Positions 1-9,562 of a stretch of DNA of 64,000 nt are shown one piece after another. The translations under genes were made by a program, and so were the position numbers. Origin of the DNA: an uncultured Bacteroidales bacterium. GTDB lineage: Bacteria; Bacteroidota; Bacteroidia; Bacteroidales; UBA932. The number at the start of each line of letters is the position of its first letter. Positions within the stretch are counted from its first letter, which is position 1. Under the pieces are notes generated by a model. It was not told the DNA's origin, searched no databases, and was given only the letters and a program-made list of their open reading frames with translations. The stretch lies in NCBI GenBank assembly GCA_944326235.1, contig CALVDH010000001.1, forward strand, positions 62,001 to 126,000, given 5' to 3'.

Positions 1-39
1 CAGCGACATCAGGATGATGGTGTTTGTTACTCTTTTCAT
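1..39 (-). CDS. Partial gene, N-terminal 13 codons only
   Basis: An ATG on the minus strand at 39 opens a frame that runs off the left edge (MKRVTNTIILMSL). The Lys/Arg start followed by hydrophobic residues looks like the beginning of a signal peptide. It lies 46 bp downstream of the DUF4384-like lipoprotein gene and in the same direction, so it may share its transcript. The product cannot be named from 13 residues. Confidence 0.5.
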   Translation of the reverse strand, partial: MKRVTNTIILMSL

Positions 40-85
40 TAGTTATGATTTTATAGTTTATATTCAGGTGAAGGATGCCGTGGGA

Positions 86-889
86 TTACTGTATGACGAT
101 GGCCTCTCTCCATGCAGCCCTCTCGTCCGCGGGGATGGCGTAGATCCACTTGAGTACGGATTCGAAGGTGATGTTGCTTTCGATGAAGGGTATGTCCCTT
201 TTGGTGGCGACCATGATGAGGTTGATGGTCTCGAACTTTTTGGACTTGTCCTGCTTTTCCATGATGTACTCCATGTTCTCGTTGGTAGGGAACTTGTAGT
301 CGGCCTCCTTGTGGAAGAGTTTCTTGGCCTCGTACTGGTTGGGGTAGATTACCGAACCGCCGGTTTCGTCGAACCAGAACAGGTGCAGGTATGCGTCGTG
401 TCCGTAGATTCTGGTGTTGAATGTCAGGACCTCGCCGTCTTTGTAGATGGTCTCCAGGCTGTTCACGTCCAGGACAAATGTCGGGTCGATCTCCCCGCCT
501 CTCCTGACGTCGGCGTCTATCACGGCTATGGCGTAGCGCTTGCCGTCAATCACTTCCTCGGAGTACTGTACGTCGCGGATGTTGATGAATCCGTCCACCT
601 GCAGGGTGGTCATGCGCGAGAGGACCTGGCTGAACTCGCTGCCGTCGTCCTGGCTGATCAGACCTGTGACGGTCCACAGCTTCTCGGGTACTCCTGCTTT
701 GCGGAGGGCGTTGGTCTTGGCGTCCTGGAGGGCTTTCTGCTCAGCTTCCTCGAGGGTGATGTGGCGGGATATCTCGCATCTGCCGGTGATACCGCGCACA
801 CGCTTGGTCTGGGACTGCGCATTGGCCTGGAACACAGAGCATGCAGTCACGAAAATCATTAAAACTGGGACGATTTTAAAGAATTTCAT
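86..889 (-). CDS. DUF4384-like secreted lipoprotein
   Basis: The 267-aa product has an N-terminal signal with a lipobox-like VTAC (Cys17), so it is probably a lipoprotein facing the periplasm. Residues ~30-125 resemble the LPP20/FlgT-like fold of repeated Ala/Lys-rich helix then strand, seen in proteins with an 'EEAEQKALQDAKTNAL' start. Residues ~130-235 resemble DUF4384 (a 'GxVxTFNTRIYGHDAYLHLFW' type strand followed by 'IYPNQYE'). Function is unknown. In related proteins this combination is found in envelope lipoproteins. It has its own promoter-like box 48 bp upstream and is separate from the efflux operon that ends just before it. Family assignment is by recognition of the pattern only. 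Confidence 0.7.
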   Translation of the reverse strand: MKFFKIVPVLMIFVTACSVFQANAQSQTKRVRGITGRCEISRHITLEEAEQKALQDAKTNALRKAGVPEKLWTVTGLISQDDGSEFSQVLSRMTTLQVDGFINIRDVQYSEEVIDGKRYAIAVIDADVRRGGEIDPTFVLDVNSLETIYKDGEVLTFNTRIYGHDAYLHLFWFDETGGSVIYPNQYEAKKLFHKEADYKFPTNENMEYIMEKQDKSKKFETINLIMVATKRDIPFIESNITFESVLKWIYAIPADERAAWREAIVIQ

Positions 890-937
890 AATTTGCCTAT
901 AATAATCCGCAAAAATGGCAAATTTTTATGAGAAAAT

Positions 938-945
938 CAAAAATA
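938..945 (-). promoter_or_regulatory. Bacteroidetes -7 box (TATTTTTG)
   Basis: On the minus strand this is a perfect TAnnTTTG, the -7 element read by the Bacteroidetes primary sigma factor. It lies in the short gap after the TolC-like gene and 48 bp before the lipoprotein ATG at 889. Confidence 0.5.
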
Positions 946-950
946 GTCCA

Positions 951-2414
951 CTACAATTTTCCTATGGCTTTCAGGTACCTTGTGCAGGCCAGTCTGTAGT
1001 CCGCCACGGCCTCTATCCAGGAACTGCTGCACTGGCTCCACTGGGTCTGTGCCTCAAGCACGTTGACGAGGGTCTCCATGCCCAGCTCGTACTGGTCGCG
1101 GCATACTTTCAGGTTGGTTTCGGCGCTTTCGAGCGAGGTCCTGGCCATCTGCGCCTGCAGGGCCGCCTCGGTGACAGCATAACGGCATTTGGCCATCTCA
1201 AGTTCCATCAGACCCGAGAGCTGCTCCAGCTCCGTCACCGCCATCTCATGCTCCTTCTTGGCGGACTGCACCTTCAGCCAGCCCTCGCCCCATGCGAAGA
1301 TAGGCACCCTGAGCGTGGCCATGACGGTGAAGCCGGCCTGGTTCAGGAGCACCTCGTCCTGCAGCTTCAGCCCGTAGGTGTAACCGTAGCTGGCCATGAC
1401 TCCCAGCTGGGGCAGGAAGTCGGAGCGGACGAAATCCACGTTCCTGCGCTTCAGCTCGGCCTGCTGCTCCAGCAGAAGATAGTCGGGACGGTTCTCGATG
1501 GAGTCGGTTGCCCCGGAAAGCTCCATGTCCGGGATGAGCCCGGTGCTGTCCATGTCAAATCCGCTCTGGTCCACCTCGATCTCCGCGGTCAGCGGCAGCC
1601 CGAGGATGTGGCAGAGGTTCATCATTGCGAGCCTCTGTCCGTTCCGGGCCTTGGCCAGGGACAGTTCAGCGTTGTTGCGCTGCACCTCGACCTTGAGCAG
1701 GTCGGTGGAGGTGGCCATTCCCACGTCTATGGCGTTCTGTACGAAGTGGTACATGCTGTCTACAGTACCGCGGAAGCTCTCGGCTGTCTCCATCAGCCTG
1801 CATGTCTTGACATACAGCCAGTAGGCCTCGTCCACGGAGACGATGACCTCGGAGGCCTTGAGCCTGGAGTTGAGGTCGGCCATCTCAGTGCCGATATCGG
1901 CCATCCTGTAGCCCGAGATGATCTTGCCGCCCATGAACACCGGCTGCGTCACCGAGACTCCTGCGGTGAATGTGTTGGCCAGGTCCACGCTCAGGGTCAT
2001 CGGCGGGATCACGGCGTACTGGTTGAACACCGGTATTCCGTTGTTGTAGACGATGTTGCCGGCGGCGTCCTTCATCAGGTCCGGTACCAGGTTCCCATAG
2101 ACATTCTTGTATATCGGCAGGGCTCCTCCGCTGAAATCGTAGTCAAATGAACTGGAGGTCCAGAGGTAGAGGCCGTAGGCGGAGAATTTGGGCAGGAAGT
2201 TGGTGATTACCGCCTTGCGGTCCAGTGCGGTCTTCTCCTCCGTCAGCCGGGCGCTGCGCAGTATGGCGCTGCTGTCCAGGGCAATGCTCCGGCACTGCTC
2301 CAGGGTGAGGAAGCGTTTCTGCGGCTGGGCCGTGGCTGCGGCGGGAAGCAGGAGGAGGGCTGCTGTCATCAGGCCCAGAATCCGGGTATATGCGGGTAAA
2401 TGTCTCATGGTCAT
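951..2414 (-). CDS. TolC-family outer-membrane efflux channel
   Basis: The 487-aa protein has a cleavable signal (ending near AAATAQ, residue ~29) and two related halves rich in long amphipathic helices with the spaced Asn/Leu/Ala pattern of outer-membrane efflux proteins (TolC/OprM). 'LTLEQCRSIALDSS' and the C-terminal 'YRLACTRYLKAIG' are typical ends. It would form the trimeric exit duct of the tripartite pump encoded just upstream. Its ATG overlaps the TGA of the RND permease gene by 4 bp (ATGA), so the two are translationally coupled. A second in-frame ATG two codons later (2408) is an equally possible start. Length is normal for the family. Confidence 0.93.
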   Translation of the reverse strand: MTMRHLPAYTRILGLMTAALLLLPAAATAQPQKRFLTLEQCRSIALDSSAILRSARLTEEKTALDRKAVITNFLPKFSAYGLYLWTSSSFDYDFSGGALPIYKNVYGNLVPDLMKDAAGNIVYNNGIPVFNQYAVIPPMTLSVDLANTFTAGVSVTQPVFMGGKIISGYRMADIGTEMADLNSRLKASEVIVSVDEAYWLYVKTCRLMETAESFRGTVDSMYHFVQNAIDVGMATSTDLLKVEVQRNNAELSLAKARNGQRLAMMNLCHILGLPLTAEIEVDQSGFDMDSTGLIPDMELSGATDSIENRPDYLLLEQQAELKRRNVDFVRSDFLPQLGVMASYGYTYGLKLQDEVLLNQAGFTVMATLRVPIFAWGEGWLKVQSAKKEHEMAVTELEQLSGLMELEMAKCRYAVTEAALQAQMARTSLESAETNLKVCRDQYELGMETLVNVLEAQTQWSQCSSSWIEAVADYRLACTRYLKAIGKL

Positions 2415-5400
2415 GCCTTTTTAATCTTGAAGAACAATGAGTACAGTACGGGCAGGAAGACGAGGGTAATCAGGGTGCCCACCGTCAGTCCGCCCATGAT
2501 GGTCACAGCCAGCGAGCCGAAGAGCGGGTCGGTGAGCAGGGGCGCCATGCCCAGGACGGTGGTCATCGAGGCCATCATCACGGGGCGCAGACGGGAGAGG
2601 GTTGAGTCCACCACTGCCTTGTAAGGCTCGACCCCGAGGCTCAGCTGCCGGTCTATCTCGTCGATGAGGACGATGCCGTTCTTGATCATCATGCCGATGA
2701 TGCCCAGGCAGCCGACCATGGCCACGAAGCCGAAGCTCATGCCGGCGGCCAGCATGCCGAAGACTATGCCTATGGCCACAAGAGGCAGGCAGCAGACGAT
2801 AATCAGCGGCTTTTTGATGTCCTTGAACAGGGCTATCATGATCAGCAGCATGACCACTATCGCGTGCGGGAAGTACTTGAACAGGTAGCGGGTGGATTGC
2901 CGGCTGGCGTCGTACTCGCCCAGCCAGGTGAGGGTGTAGCCGTCGGGCAGCTCAATGGCCTCTATCCGGTCCTTGACAGCGTCGCGGGCCTGGGCTGCGG
3001 TGTATCCGGCAGTGTTGTTGCACTGGGCCTTGATGGCTCTCTGCCCGTTATAATGGCAGATCTTGGGCTCGTTCCACTCGATGACGGTGCCTGAGGTTAT
3101 GGTGTTCAGGGGCAGGGGTGATACCAGGGCGTCGATGATGTCCGCCCGGCCGGTGGTGCCGGTCATCACTCCCTGTACGGTCTCCATGTTGGCTACCGAC
3201 GATACGGACGGCAGCAGGCCCCATACCGGGGTGTTGCGGATGCTCTCCACCGGCTCTCCGTCCATGCCAGTGCTGCGGATGTAGATGCCCAGTCTCTCGC
3301 CTCCCTCGTTGAGGGTGCCGCAGGGGATGCCCTCTGCCGCAGCCATCACGGAGATACCGGCCGAGCTGCGGGAGATGCCGGCCTGACGGGCAGCCGCCTG
3401 GTCGTATTCCACCTTGACGGCCGGTACCATCGGAGACCAGTCGTCGGTCACAAGCCACGTGGCGTCGCTCTCCTCCATTATGGCCTGGGCCTGGGCGCAG
3501 AGGTCCTTGAGCACGGCAGGGTCAGGTCCCTGGAACATCGCCTCGACGGGATAGGGGCGGTACATCAGGTTGTACTGCTTTACCCTGACGTATGCCTCGG
3601 GGTAGGCGGCCATCAGCTCCTTCTGCATCCTGGGGATGCTCTCTATCATTTTGTCGTAATCCTCATAATCGATGATCAGCTCTCCGTAGCTCAGCGAGGG
3701 GTCGGCGATGGCCCTTACCAGACAGTACCGTCCTGGAGTGCCGCCGAGAGAGGTGACGACGTGATTGACATTGTCATCCTGCCGGATATATGCCTCCATC
3801 TCCTCCAGATCCTTCTCCACCTTGCCGGGAGCGGTGCCCTCGGGCATGCGGTACTCGATGTAGAGCTGGTTGTAGGCCATGTCGGGGAAGAACATCTGGG
3901 GGATGTACTGATAGCACCATACGCTGCCGAGCACCAGGATGACGGCTATGCCGACGGCGATGAGGCGGTGGGAGAGCACGTGGTCCAGCACGCGGCGGAA
4001 CCAGCGGTATATCTTCGAATCGAAGGGGTCGACGCTTTCAGAGGCGGTGCCGCTGCCCTTGGGATAGCGCAGGGTGAGGTCGCAGTGGACCGGGACGTGG
4101 GTCAGGGCCAGCACCCAGCTCAGCAGCAGGGAGACGGCTAAGACGATGAAGAGGTCCCTTACGTAGGTTCCGGCCATGTCCGGGGACATGAATATCGGGA
4201 AAAATGCCAGTATGGCGATGACCGTGGCTCCGAGCAGGGGCATGGCCGTCTTCTTGCAGATATTGGTCAGGCACTGGGGCTTGGGCACTCCCCGCTTCAT
4301 GTCCACGAGGATGCCGTCCACTATCACTATCGCGTTGTCCACCAGGATGCCCATCGCTACGATGAAGGAGCCGAGGGACACCCTCTGAAGGGTACCGTCC
4401 ATCATGTCCAGGATGAAGAACGAGCCGAAGACTATCACCACCAGGCTGGTGGCTATGATGACTCCGCTGCGGAAGCCCATGGTCAGCATCAGCAGCAGGA
4501 TGACTATTACGATGGATTCTATCAGGTTGACGATGAAGGTGTTGATGGAGCTGCCGACTATCTCGGGCTGGAAGAATACCTTGTGGAACTCCATGCCGGC
4601 GGGGACGGACTCGGCCTTGATCTCCTCCAGCCTGGCCTCCACTTCCTTGCCTATCTTGATGATGTCGGTGCCGGATTCGGCGGAGATGAGCAGGCCGATG
4701 GCCGGCTGACCGTCGTACTTCATGGAGTTGCGCACGGGTGTCTGCCAGCCGTAGGTGACATCGGCCACGTCGGAGAGCTTGAGCTGGTCGTCCTCATGGC
4801 CCTGTATGATGAGGTTGCGTATGTCCTCGATGCTTTCGTAGGCGTCCCCCATCTCTATCTTCATCCTGCGGTCCGGGGTGTCGAAGTATCCGGAGTAGAT
4901 GACCGAGTTCTGGGAATTGAGGGTGGTCAGCAGCTCGGTGGGATGCACTCCGAGGTTGGCCATGCGGTCGGCCTTCATGTCGATGTTCACACAGCGGGTG
5001 CGCTCTCCGTAAGTAATGGCTTTGGACACTCCCTCGATGTCGCTGAGCTCCCGGCAGACCATGTCTGCGTAGCGTCCGGCTTCCTCATAGCCGTATCCGT
5101 CGAATGTCATGGCGTAGAACATGCCGTAGACATCCCCGTAGTCGTCCATGACCATGACCTGGGCGGATGCAGGGAGGGTTGCCTTGGCGTCATTGACCTT
5201 GCGGCGGAGCATGTCCCACTCCTGCTGGGTGTCCGAGTCGGGGGTAGTGGTCTTGAGGGTGACCGTGATGATGGCCATGTCGTCGAAGGACTGGGAGGTC
5301 ACCGTCCCCACCTCGCTGATCCTGCGGATGGTCTCCTCGAGCGGGCGGGTTACCTCCAGCTCCGTCTCGTAGGCGGTCGCTCCGGGGTAGACGGCGGCCA

Positions 5401-5539
5401 CAACTGCGACCTTGACCTTGATCTCCGGGTCCTCGAGCTTGCTCATGCTGTTGTAGGCAAATGCTCCGCCCACGACGAGGCAGATGAGCACCGCCACGAC
5501 CAGTATCCTGTTCTTCAGGGCGTATTCTGCTATGTTCAT
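2411..5539 (-). CDS. RND-family efflux permease (AcrB/HAE1-like)
   Basis: The 1042-aa protein is a full-length inner-membrane proton-driven pump subunit. TM1 is at ~10-30, followed by a porter domain, a helix bundle at ~335-520, a second porter domain and a closing bundle at ~860-1035 ending in a short Lys-rich tail. The TM4 motif reads VDNAIVIVDG, so the second of the two acidic residues of classical AcrB (Asp-Asp) is Asn. This occurs in other RND clades and need not mean inactivity. It lies between the adaptor gene (12-bp gap) and the TolC-like gene (4-bp overlap), giving a complete adaptor-pump-channel operon. Substrate is not predictable. Confidence 0.95.
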   Translation of the reverse strand: MNIAEYALKNRILVVAVLICLVVGGAFAYNSMSKLEDPEIKVKVAVVAAVYPGATAYETELEVTRPLEETIRRISEVGTVTSQSFDDMAIITVTLKTTTPDSDTQQEWDMLRRKVNDAKATLPASAQVMVMDDYGDVYGMFYAMTFDGYGYEEAGRYADMVCRELSDIEGVSKAITYGERTRCVNIDMKADRMANLGVHPTELLTTLNSQNSVIYSGYFDTPDRRMKIEMGDAYESIEDIRNLIIQGHEDDQLKLSDVADVTYGWQTPVRNSMKYDGQPAIGLLISAESGTDIIKIGKEVEARLEEIKAESVPAGMEFHKVFFQPEIVGSSINTFIVNLIESIVIVILLLMLTMGFRSGVIIATSLVVIVFGSFFILDMMDGTLQRVSLGSFIVAMGILVDNAIVIVDGILVDMKRGVPKPQCLTNICKKTAMPLLGATVIAILAFFPIFMSPDMAGTYVRDLFIVLAVSLLLSWVLALTHVPVHCDLTLRYPKGSGTASESVDPFDSKIYRWFRRVLDHVLSHRLIAVGIAVILVLGSVWCYQYIPQMFFPDMAYNQLYIEYRMPEGTAPGKVEKDLEEMEAYIRQDDNVNHVVTSLGGTPGRYCLVRAIADPSLSYGELIIDYEDYDKMIESIPRMQKELMAAYPEAYVRVKQYNLMYRPYPVEAMFQGPDPAVLKDLCAQAQAIMEESDATWLVTDDWSPMVPAVKVEYDQAAARQAGISRSSAGISVMAAAEGIPCGTLNEGGERLGIYIRSTGMDGEPVESIRNTPVWGLLPSVSSVANMETVQGVMTGTTGRADIIDALVSPLPLNTITSGTVIEWNEPKICHYNGQRAIKAQCNNTAGYTAAQARDAVKDRIEAIELPDGYTLTWLGEYDASRQSTRYLFKYFPHAIVVMLLIMIALFKDIKKPLIIVCCLPLVAIGIVFGMLAAGMSFGFVAMVGCLGIIGMMIKNGIVLIDEIDRQLSLGVEPYKAVVDSTLSRLRPVMMASMTTVLGMAPLLTDPLFGSLAVTIMGGLTVGTLITLVFLPVLYSLFFKIKKA

Positions 5540-5551
5540 GGCTTCGTAGGT

Positions 5552-6640
5552 TTACAGAAGATTACCCGGGTTGGTGGCGGACTTGCCTGGGAGCACCTTG
5601 ACGCGGGCTCCGTCCTTCAGGGAATTGACTCCGGCGGTTACGACTGTCTCTTCGGCCTTCAGTCCGGAGATGATGCGGGCGTTGCCGTCGCGGTCGATGT
5701 CGTCGGCTGTTACAGACCGTCTCTGTACCTTACCCTGATTCACCACCCAGACGCAGGTGGCGCCTCTGTCCTCGAAGAGGGCTGTGGCCGGAATGCTGAC
5801 CGTGCCGTCCTCATCCGTGCGGTACTCGATGCAGACTCCTGTGCTGATGCCGGAGTGGGGCAGGGTTCCGTCCGGTGCCGGACGGAGGGCGTAGCGGGCG
5901 GTGAAGAGCTGGTTGAGATTGGCCTTCTTGGTTATGTCGATGAGCCTGAGTTCAAATGTCTTTCCGGGATAGACGTCCACGGTGCACCAGCTGCGGACGG
6001 CCTTGTCGATATTGACGAAGTCATCCACGGGGATGTCCACCTTCACGATCGGGGCGCCGTCGCTGATGAGGGTGATTACCGGCATACCGGCCCCGACCGT
6101 CTCGCCGGCCTCGAAGTGTACCTGCTGGACATAGCCGTCGAAAGGTGCGAGCATCTTCGTGTCATTGAGGGCGTTCTGGTGGGCGTGGTAGAGGGCGGTT
6201 ATCTGCTCCAGACCGTAGCGGGCCTTGTCGTAGTCATTCTGAGTGGCGCTGCCCCGGTCCGAGAGCTCGATGACCCTGCCGGCCTCGGCCTTGACCTGCT
6301 CGTACTGGGCGGTGGTGGCGGCCAGCTGTATGGCGTAGTCGCGCTCCTCTATCTCAGCCAATGTGTCGCCCTGACGGACGTGCTGACCCTCGCGGAAATG
6401 TACGGCGGCTACAGGACCGGCAACTCTGAATGACAGGTTGACATCCTTGGCCGGCTGTATCCGGCCCGGGTAGGAGACGGTGCGGGTGCTGCCGATGCTC
6501 TGCGCTGCTGCCGTTCTTACATTGGGTACGGCAACTTCCTTATGCTGCCCGTTATCTTTTGATTTACATCCTGTTACCGATACCGCTGCAAGCACTGCGG
6601 CGACACTGACGGCGATGGTTCCGAATATGCGGTAATTCAT
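5552..6640 (-). CDS. RND efflux periplasmic adaptor (membrane fusion protein)
   Basis: The 362-aa lipoprotein has signal residues 1-25 with lipobox VTGC (Cys25). Next come the first half of the lipoyl/barrel-sandwich domain (~55-95), an alpha-hairpin (~100-150), the second lipoyl half ('MLAPFDGYVQQVHFEAGETV', ~158-178), a beta-barrel and a membrane-proximal domain ending near 345. It bridges the RND permease and the TolC-like channel in the periplasm. It is the first gene of the efflux operon. No TetR- or AraC-type regulator is adjacent. Length and domain order are those of AcrA/MexA-type adaptors. Confidence 0.93.
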   Translation of the reverse strand: MNYRIFGTIAVSVAAVLAAVSVTGCKSKDNGQHKEVAVPNVRTAAAQSIGSTRTVSYPGRIQPAKDVNLSFRVAGPVAAVHFREGQHVRQGDTLAEIEERDYAIQLAATTAQYEQVKAEAGRVIELSDRGSATQNDYDKARYGLEQITALYHAHQNALNDTKMLAPFDGYVQQVHFEAGETVGAGMPVITLISDGAPIVKVDIPVDDFVNIDKAVRSWCTVDVYPGKTFELRLIDITKKANLNQLFTARYALRPAPDGTLPHSGISTGVCIEYRTDEDGTVSIPATALFEDRGATCVWVVNQGKVQRRSVTADDIDRDGNARIISGLKAEETVVTAGVNSLKDGARVKVLPGKSATNPGNLL

Positions 6641-6702
6641 CTTAAAAAAGTATTTAATAAACCTATTAAGGGACGGCTGTGATTATGCAAAAAATATGCC
6701 GC

Positions 6703-7500
6703 CTACTGAGCGACGAAGCGGTAGACTATCTCGCCTGCCTGACGCTCGGGGGCGTCCTGAGATGCGGTGAACCTGGAGGCGGATGCGGCCCTGAGGGCGT
6801 AGTCCCGCAGGCACTGGTCTGGAGATGAGACTGATTCTATGATTTTTACCCCGATGACGTAACCCTTCCGGTTGACGATGACGCTTACCGAGACATCGCC
6901 GCCGCCCATGCATTTGTAGGCCGGTACGGGCAGGTTCATGGCCTTGCGGCCTTCGAGGGTGTAAGAGATGACTGAGGGGCCCTGGTACGCCTCGGCTTTC
7001 TGGCCGTCGTCCTCACGGTAGACGGAGACCTGGTCTTCGGAGGACGAGGCTTCCTCCACTTCCCGGCGGGACTGGTCCAGGCGCTCCTGGAGCTCGCGGG
7101 CCTCGCGGTAGATGTCCTCGGGGTTGTCGTAGCGGTCATCGCGGAGGGGTTCGGAGGCGTCTACGGCCACATTGCGGATGGACTGGGCGTTCTGGCTGCG
7201 GGAGGCGTTGAGCAGGGCGTCAAGCTCGGCTTCAAGTTCCTCGCTCACGCTCTCCTGCATCTGTGCCCTGGCCTCCATTGCCTCCTGGGCTTCCTGTTGT
7301 GAGAAGTCTATGACGAAAGATGTATCCCTTACCAGCTGGGTGTGTATCGACCAGCTCAGCAGGACGATAATCAGGAGCAGGTGGACGATGAGTGTGAGGT
7401 AGAGCCCGGCCTTGTCATCGGTATCTATGCGGAGATACTTCCGCAGGGGCCTGAGCCAGGTATTGAACCTGGACAGCGGGCCCCTGCGCAGCTTCTCCAT
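6703..7500 (-). CDS. TonB-like energy transducer
   Basis: With the ATG at 7500 the product has 265 aa. It has a basic cytoplasmic start, one TM helix (~33-52), a long acidic and coiled-coil-like periplasmic spacer (~60-165) instead of the usual Pro-rich one, and a C-terminal ~80-residue TonB-like domain ('GGGDVSVSVIVNRKGYVIGV', then a final 'YRF' strand). The frame continues upstream to a TTG at 7542 that would overlap udk by 26 bp. I prefer the ATG, 16 bp after the udk stop. It would pass proton-motive energy to outer-membrane transporters. The matching ExbB/ExbD operon lies 3-6 kb upstream, outside this transcript. Confidence 0.75.
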   Translation of the reverse strand: MEKLRRGPLSRFNTWLRPLRKYLRIDTDDKAGLYLTLIVHLLLIIVLLSWSIHTQLVRDTSFVIDFSQQEAQEAMEARAQMQESVSEELEAELDALLNASRSQNAQSIRNVAVDASEPLRDDRYDNPEDIYREARELQERLDQSRREVEEASSSEDQVSVYREDDGQKAEAYQGPSVISYTLEGRKAMNLPVPAYKCMGGGDVSVSVIVNRKGYVIGVKIIESVSSPDQCLRDYALRAASASRFTASQDAPERQAGEIVYRFVAQ

Positions 7501-7516
7501 GAGCGGCCGGATGCGG

Positions 7517-8137
7517 TCAGCTATGTTTGAGATGATTTTCAATGGTGGCTATAAGCATGTCTATGCCCACCTGGTTGTGCCCGCCCTGGGGCAGTATCAG
7601 GTCGGCGTATCTCTTGGTGGGCTCTATGAACTGCAGGTGCATGGGCTTGAGCACTCTCTCATAGCGCTCGATGACCTTGCCCACGTCCCGGCCTCTCTCG
7701 ATGATATCGCGGGAGATTACCCTGACCAGGCGGTCGTCCGGGTCGGCGTCCACGTATACCAGGATATCCAGCATGCTGCGCAGCCTTGCGTCGGTGAAAA
7801 TCAGGATACCCTCCACCAGTATGATGTCGGCGGGATGTACAGTCACGGTCTCGGTGGCCGAGCGGGTGCAGGTCAGGTAGGAGTAGACGGGCTGCTTCAC
7901 CGTCCTGCCGTGCTGCAGCTCGTCGAGCTGCTCTATGAGCAGGTCGAAGTCGATGGCGTTCGGATGGTCGAAGTTGATCTTCTGCCGGTCCTCCAGCAGG
8001 GGGATGTCGCTGTTGTCCTTGTAGTAGGAGTCCTGGGGGACAACAACGACCTCTCCTCTCTTGAAGTGTTCCGAGATCTTCTGGACCACTGTGGTCTTGC
8101 CTGAGCCAGTGCCGCCGGCTATACCGATAGTAAGCAT
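7517..8137 (-). CDS. udk: Uridine kinase
   Basis: The 206-aa product has the P-loop GGTGSGKT (residues 8-15), the substrate-site 'PQDSYYKD' and 'NFDHPNAIDFDLL' segments, and 'ILVEGILIF' as the Walker B-like strand. These are hallmarks of cytoplasmic uridine/cytidine kinase, which makes UMP or CMP in pyrimidine salvage. Length is typical. It sits 11 bp after asnS and just before the TonB-like gene, all in one direction, so it is probably co-transcribed with asnS. Confidence 0.96.
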   Translation of the reverse strand: MLTIGIAGGTGSGKTTVVQKISEHFKRGEVVVVPQDSYYKDNSDIPLLEDRQKINFDHPNAIDFDLLIEQLDELQHGRTVKQPVYSYLTCTRSATETVTVHPADIILVEGILIFTDARLRSMLDILVYVDADPDDRLVRVISRDIIERGRDVGKVIERYERVLKPMHLQFIEPTKRYADLILPQGGHNQVGIDMLIATIENHLKHS

Positions 8138-8148
8138 GGTGCCGGTCT

Positions 8149-9543
8149 TTAGAATTCTGCGGACTTGGGTGTCCTGGGGAAGGGAATGACGTCACGGATG
8201 TTGCTCATGCCGGTGACGAAGAGGAGTAGGCGCTCGAAGCCCAGTCCGAAACCGCTGTGCGGAGCGGTGCCGAAGCGGCGGGTGTCGAGGTACCACCAGA
8301 GGTTGGTCATGTCCATGTGCAGCTCGTCGATGCGGGCCATCAGCTTCTCGTAGGACTCCTCTCTCTGGGAGCCTCCGATGATCTCGCCGATCTTGGGGAA
8401 GAGCACGTCCATGCCGCGTACGGTCTTGCCGTCATCGTTCTGCTTCATGTAGAAGGCCTTGATGTCCTTCGGGTAGTCGGTGAGGATGACAGGTTTGCCG
8501 AAGTGCTGCTCGACCAGGTAGCGCTCGTGCTCGCTCTGCAGGTCCACGCCCCATGATACGGGATACTCGAACTTGACTCCGGACTTGGTGAGGATGTCTA
8601 CGGCCTCGGTGTAGGTGGTGCGGACGAAATCGGTGTTCACCACGCCCTTGAGCCTCTCTATGAGCCCCTTGTCTATCATGTTGTTGAGGAAGATGAGGTC
8701 GTCCATGCAGTTGTCCAGTGCGTACCTTACGAGGTACTTGATGAAGTCCTCGGCCAGGTCCATGTTGTCCTCTATCTCGTAGAAGGCCATTTCGGGCTCT
8801 ACCATCCAGAACTCGGCCAGGTGGCGGGGAGTGTTGGAGTTCTCGGCCCTGAATGTAGGTCCGAAGGTGTAGATCTCGCCCAATGCCATCGCTCCGAGCT
8901 CACCCTCGAGCTGACCGCTGACGGTCAGGTTGGTGTGGCGGCCGAAGAAGTCCTGCGACCAGTCCACCTTCCCTTCCGGAGTGCGGGGAGGATTGCTCAC
9001 GTCGAGGGTAGTCACCTGGAACATTGCTCCTGCACCCTCGGCGTCCGAGGCTGTGATGAGGGGAGTGTGAAGGTAGTAGAAACCCTTGTCGTTGAAGTAT
9101 TTGTGTATGGCGTATGCCATGGCGTGGCGGATTCTGAGCACGGCTCCGAAGGTGTTTGTGCGGGGACGCAGATGTGCGATCTCGCGCAGGAACTCCATGC
9201 TGTGACCTTTCTTCTGGAGAGGGTACTTCTCTGGATCTGCAGTGCCGTAGACCTGGATGGAGGTTGCCTGGATCTCCACTTTCTGGCCGCTGCCGATGGA
9301 CTCGACGAGCTTTCCGGTTACGGCGATGCAGGCGCCGGTGGTGATGTCCTTGAAGGACTCGTCCGGAGTGAAAGTAGCCATGTCGCAGACGATCTGTATG
9401 TTGTTGATGGTCGAACCGTCGTTGAGGGCGATGAAGGTGATGTTCTTGTTGCCTCTTTTGGTCCTTACCCAGCCCTTGGCCAGAACTTCCTGGCCCGGAG
9501 TCTCCTTGAGGAGGGCTGCTATCTTCTGTCTTTTGAGTGTCAT
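8149..9543 (-). CDS. asnS: Asparaginyl-tRNA synthetase
   Basis: The 464-aa cytoplasmic enzyme charges tRNA-Asn. It has an N-terminal OB-fold anticodon-binding domain (~15-100, '[19 protein letters not shown]') and a class IIb catalytic core with motif 2 '[21 protein letters not shown]' in its usual place and motif 3 '[11 protein letters not shown]' near the C terminus. The start is the ATG at 9543. The frame stays open further upstream into the phosphatase gene, but that part shows no homology. The protein ends with the family's 'IPFPRTP' motif. Confidence 0.97.
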   Translation of the reverse strand: MTLKRQKIAALLKETPGQEVLAKGWVRTKRGNKNITFIALNDGSTINNIQIVCDMATFTPDESFKDITTGACIAVTGKLVESIGSGQKVEIQATSIQVYGTADPEKYPLQKKGHSMEFLREIAHLRPRTNTFGAVLRIRHAMAYAIHKYFNDKGFYYLHTPLITASDAEGAGAMFQVTTLDVSNPPRTPEGKVDWSQDFFGRHTNLTVSGQLEGELGAMALGEIYTFGPTFRAENSNTPRHLAEFWMVEPEMAFYEIEDNMDLAEDFIKYLVRYALDNCMDDLIFLNNMIDKGLIERLKGVVNTDFVRTTYTEAVDILTKSGVKFEYPVSWGVDLQSEHERYLVEQHFGKPVILTDYPKDIKAFYMKQNDDGKTVRGMDVLFPKIGEIIGGSQREESYEKLMARIDELHMDMTNLWWYLDTRRFGTAPHSGFGLGFERLLLFVTGMSNIRDVIPFPRTPKSAEF

Positions 9544-9562
9544 TGTCGTGTATATCGTATTT

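Noticed and set aside
4300..4370. Loss of function in the RND pump because of VDN instead of VDD in TM4
   Set aside because: Many functional RND clades carry Asn there; length and all other regions are intact.
4583..6433. 616-residue plus-strand open frame opposite the RND pump and adaptor
   Set aside because: It is the mirror of GC-rich codons in two certain genes on the other strand; composition is Gly/Val/Asp-rich with no domain.
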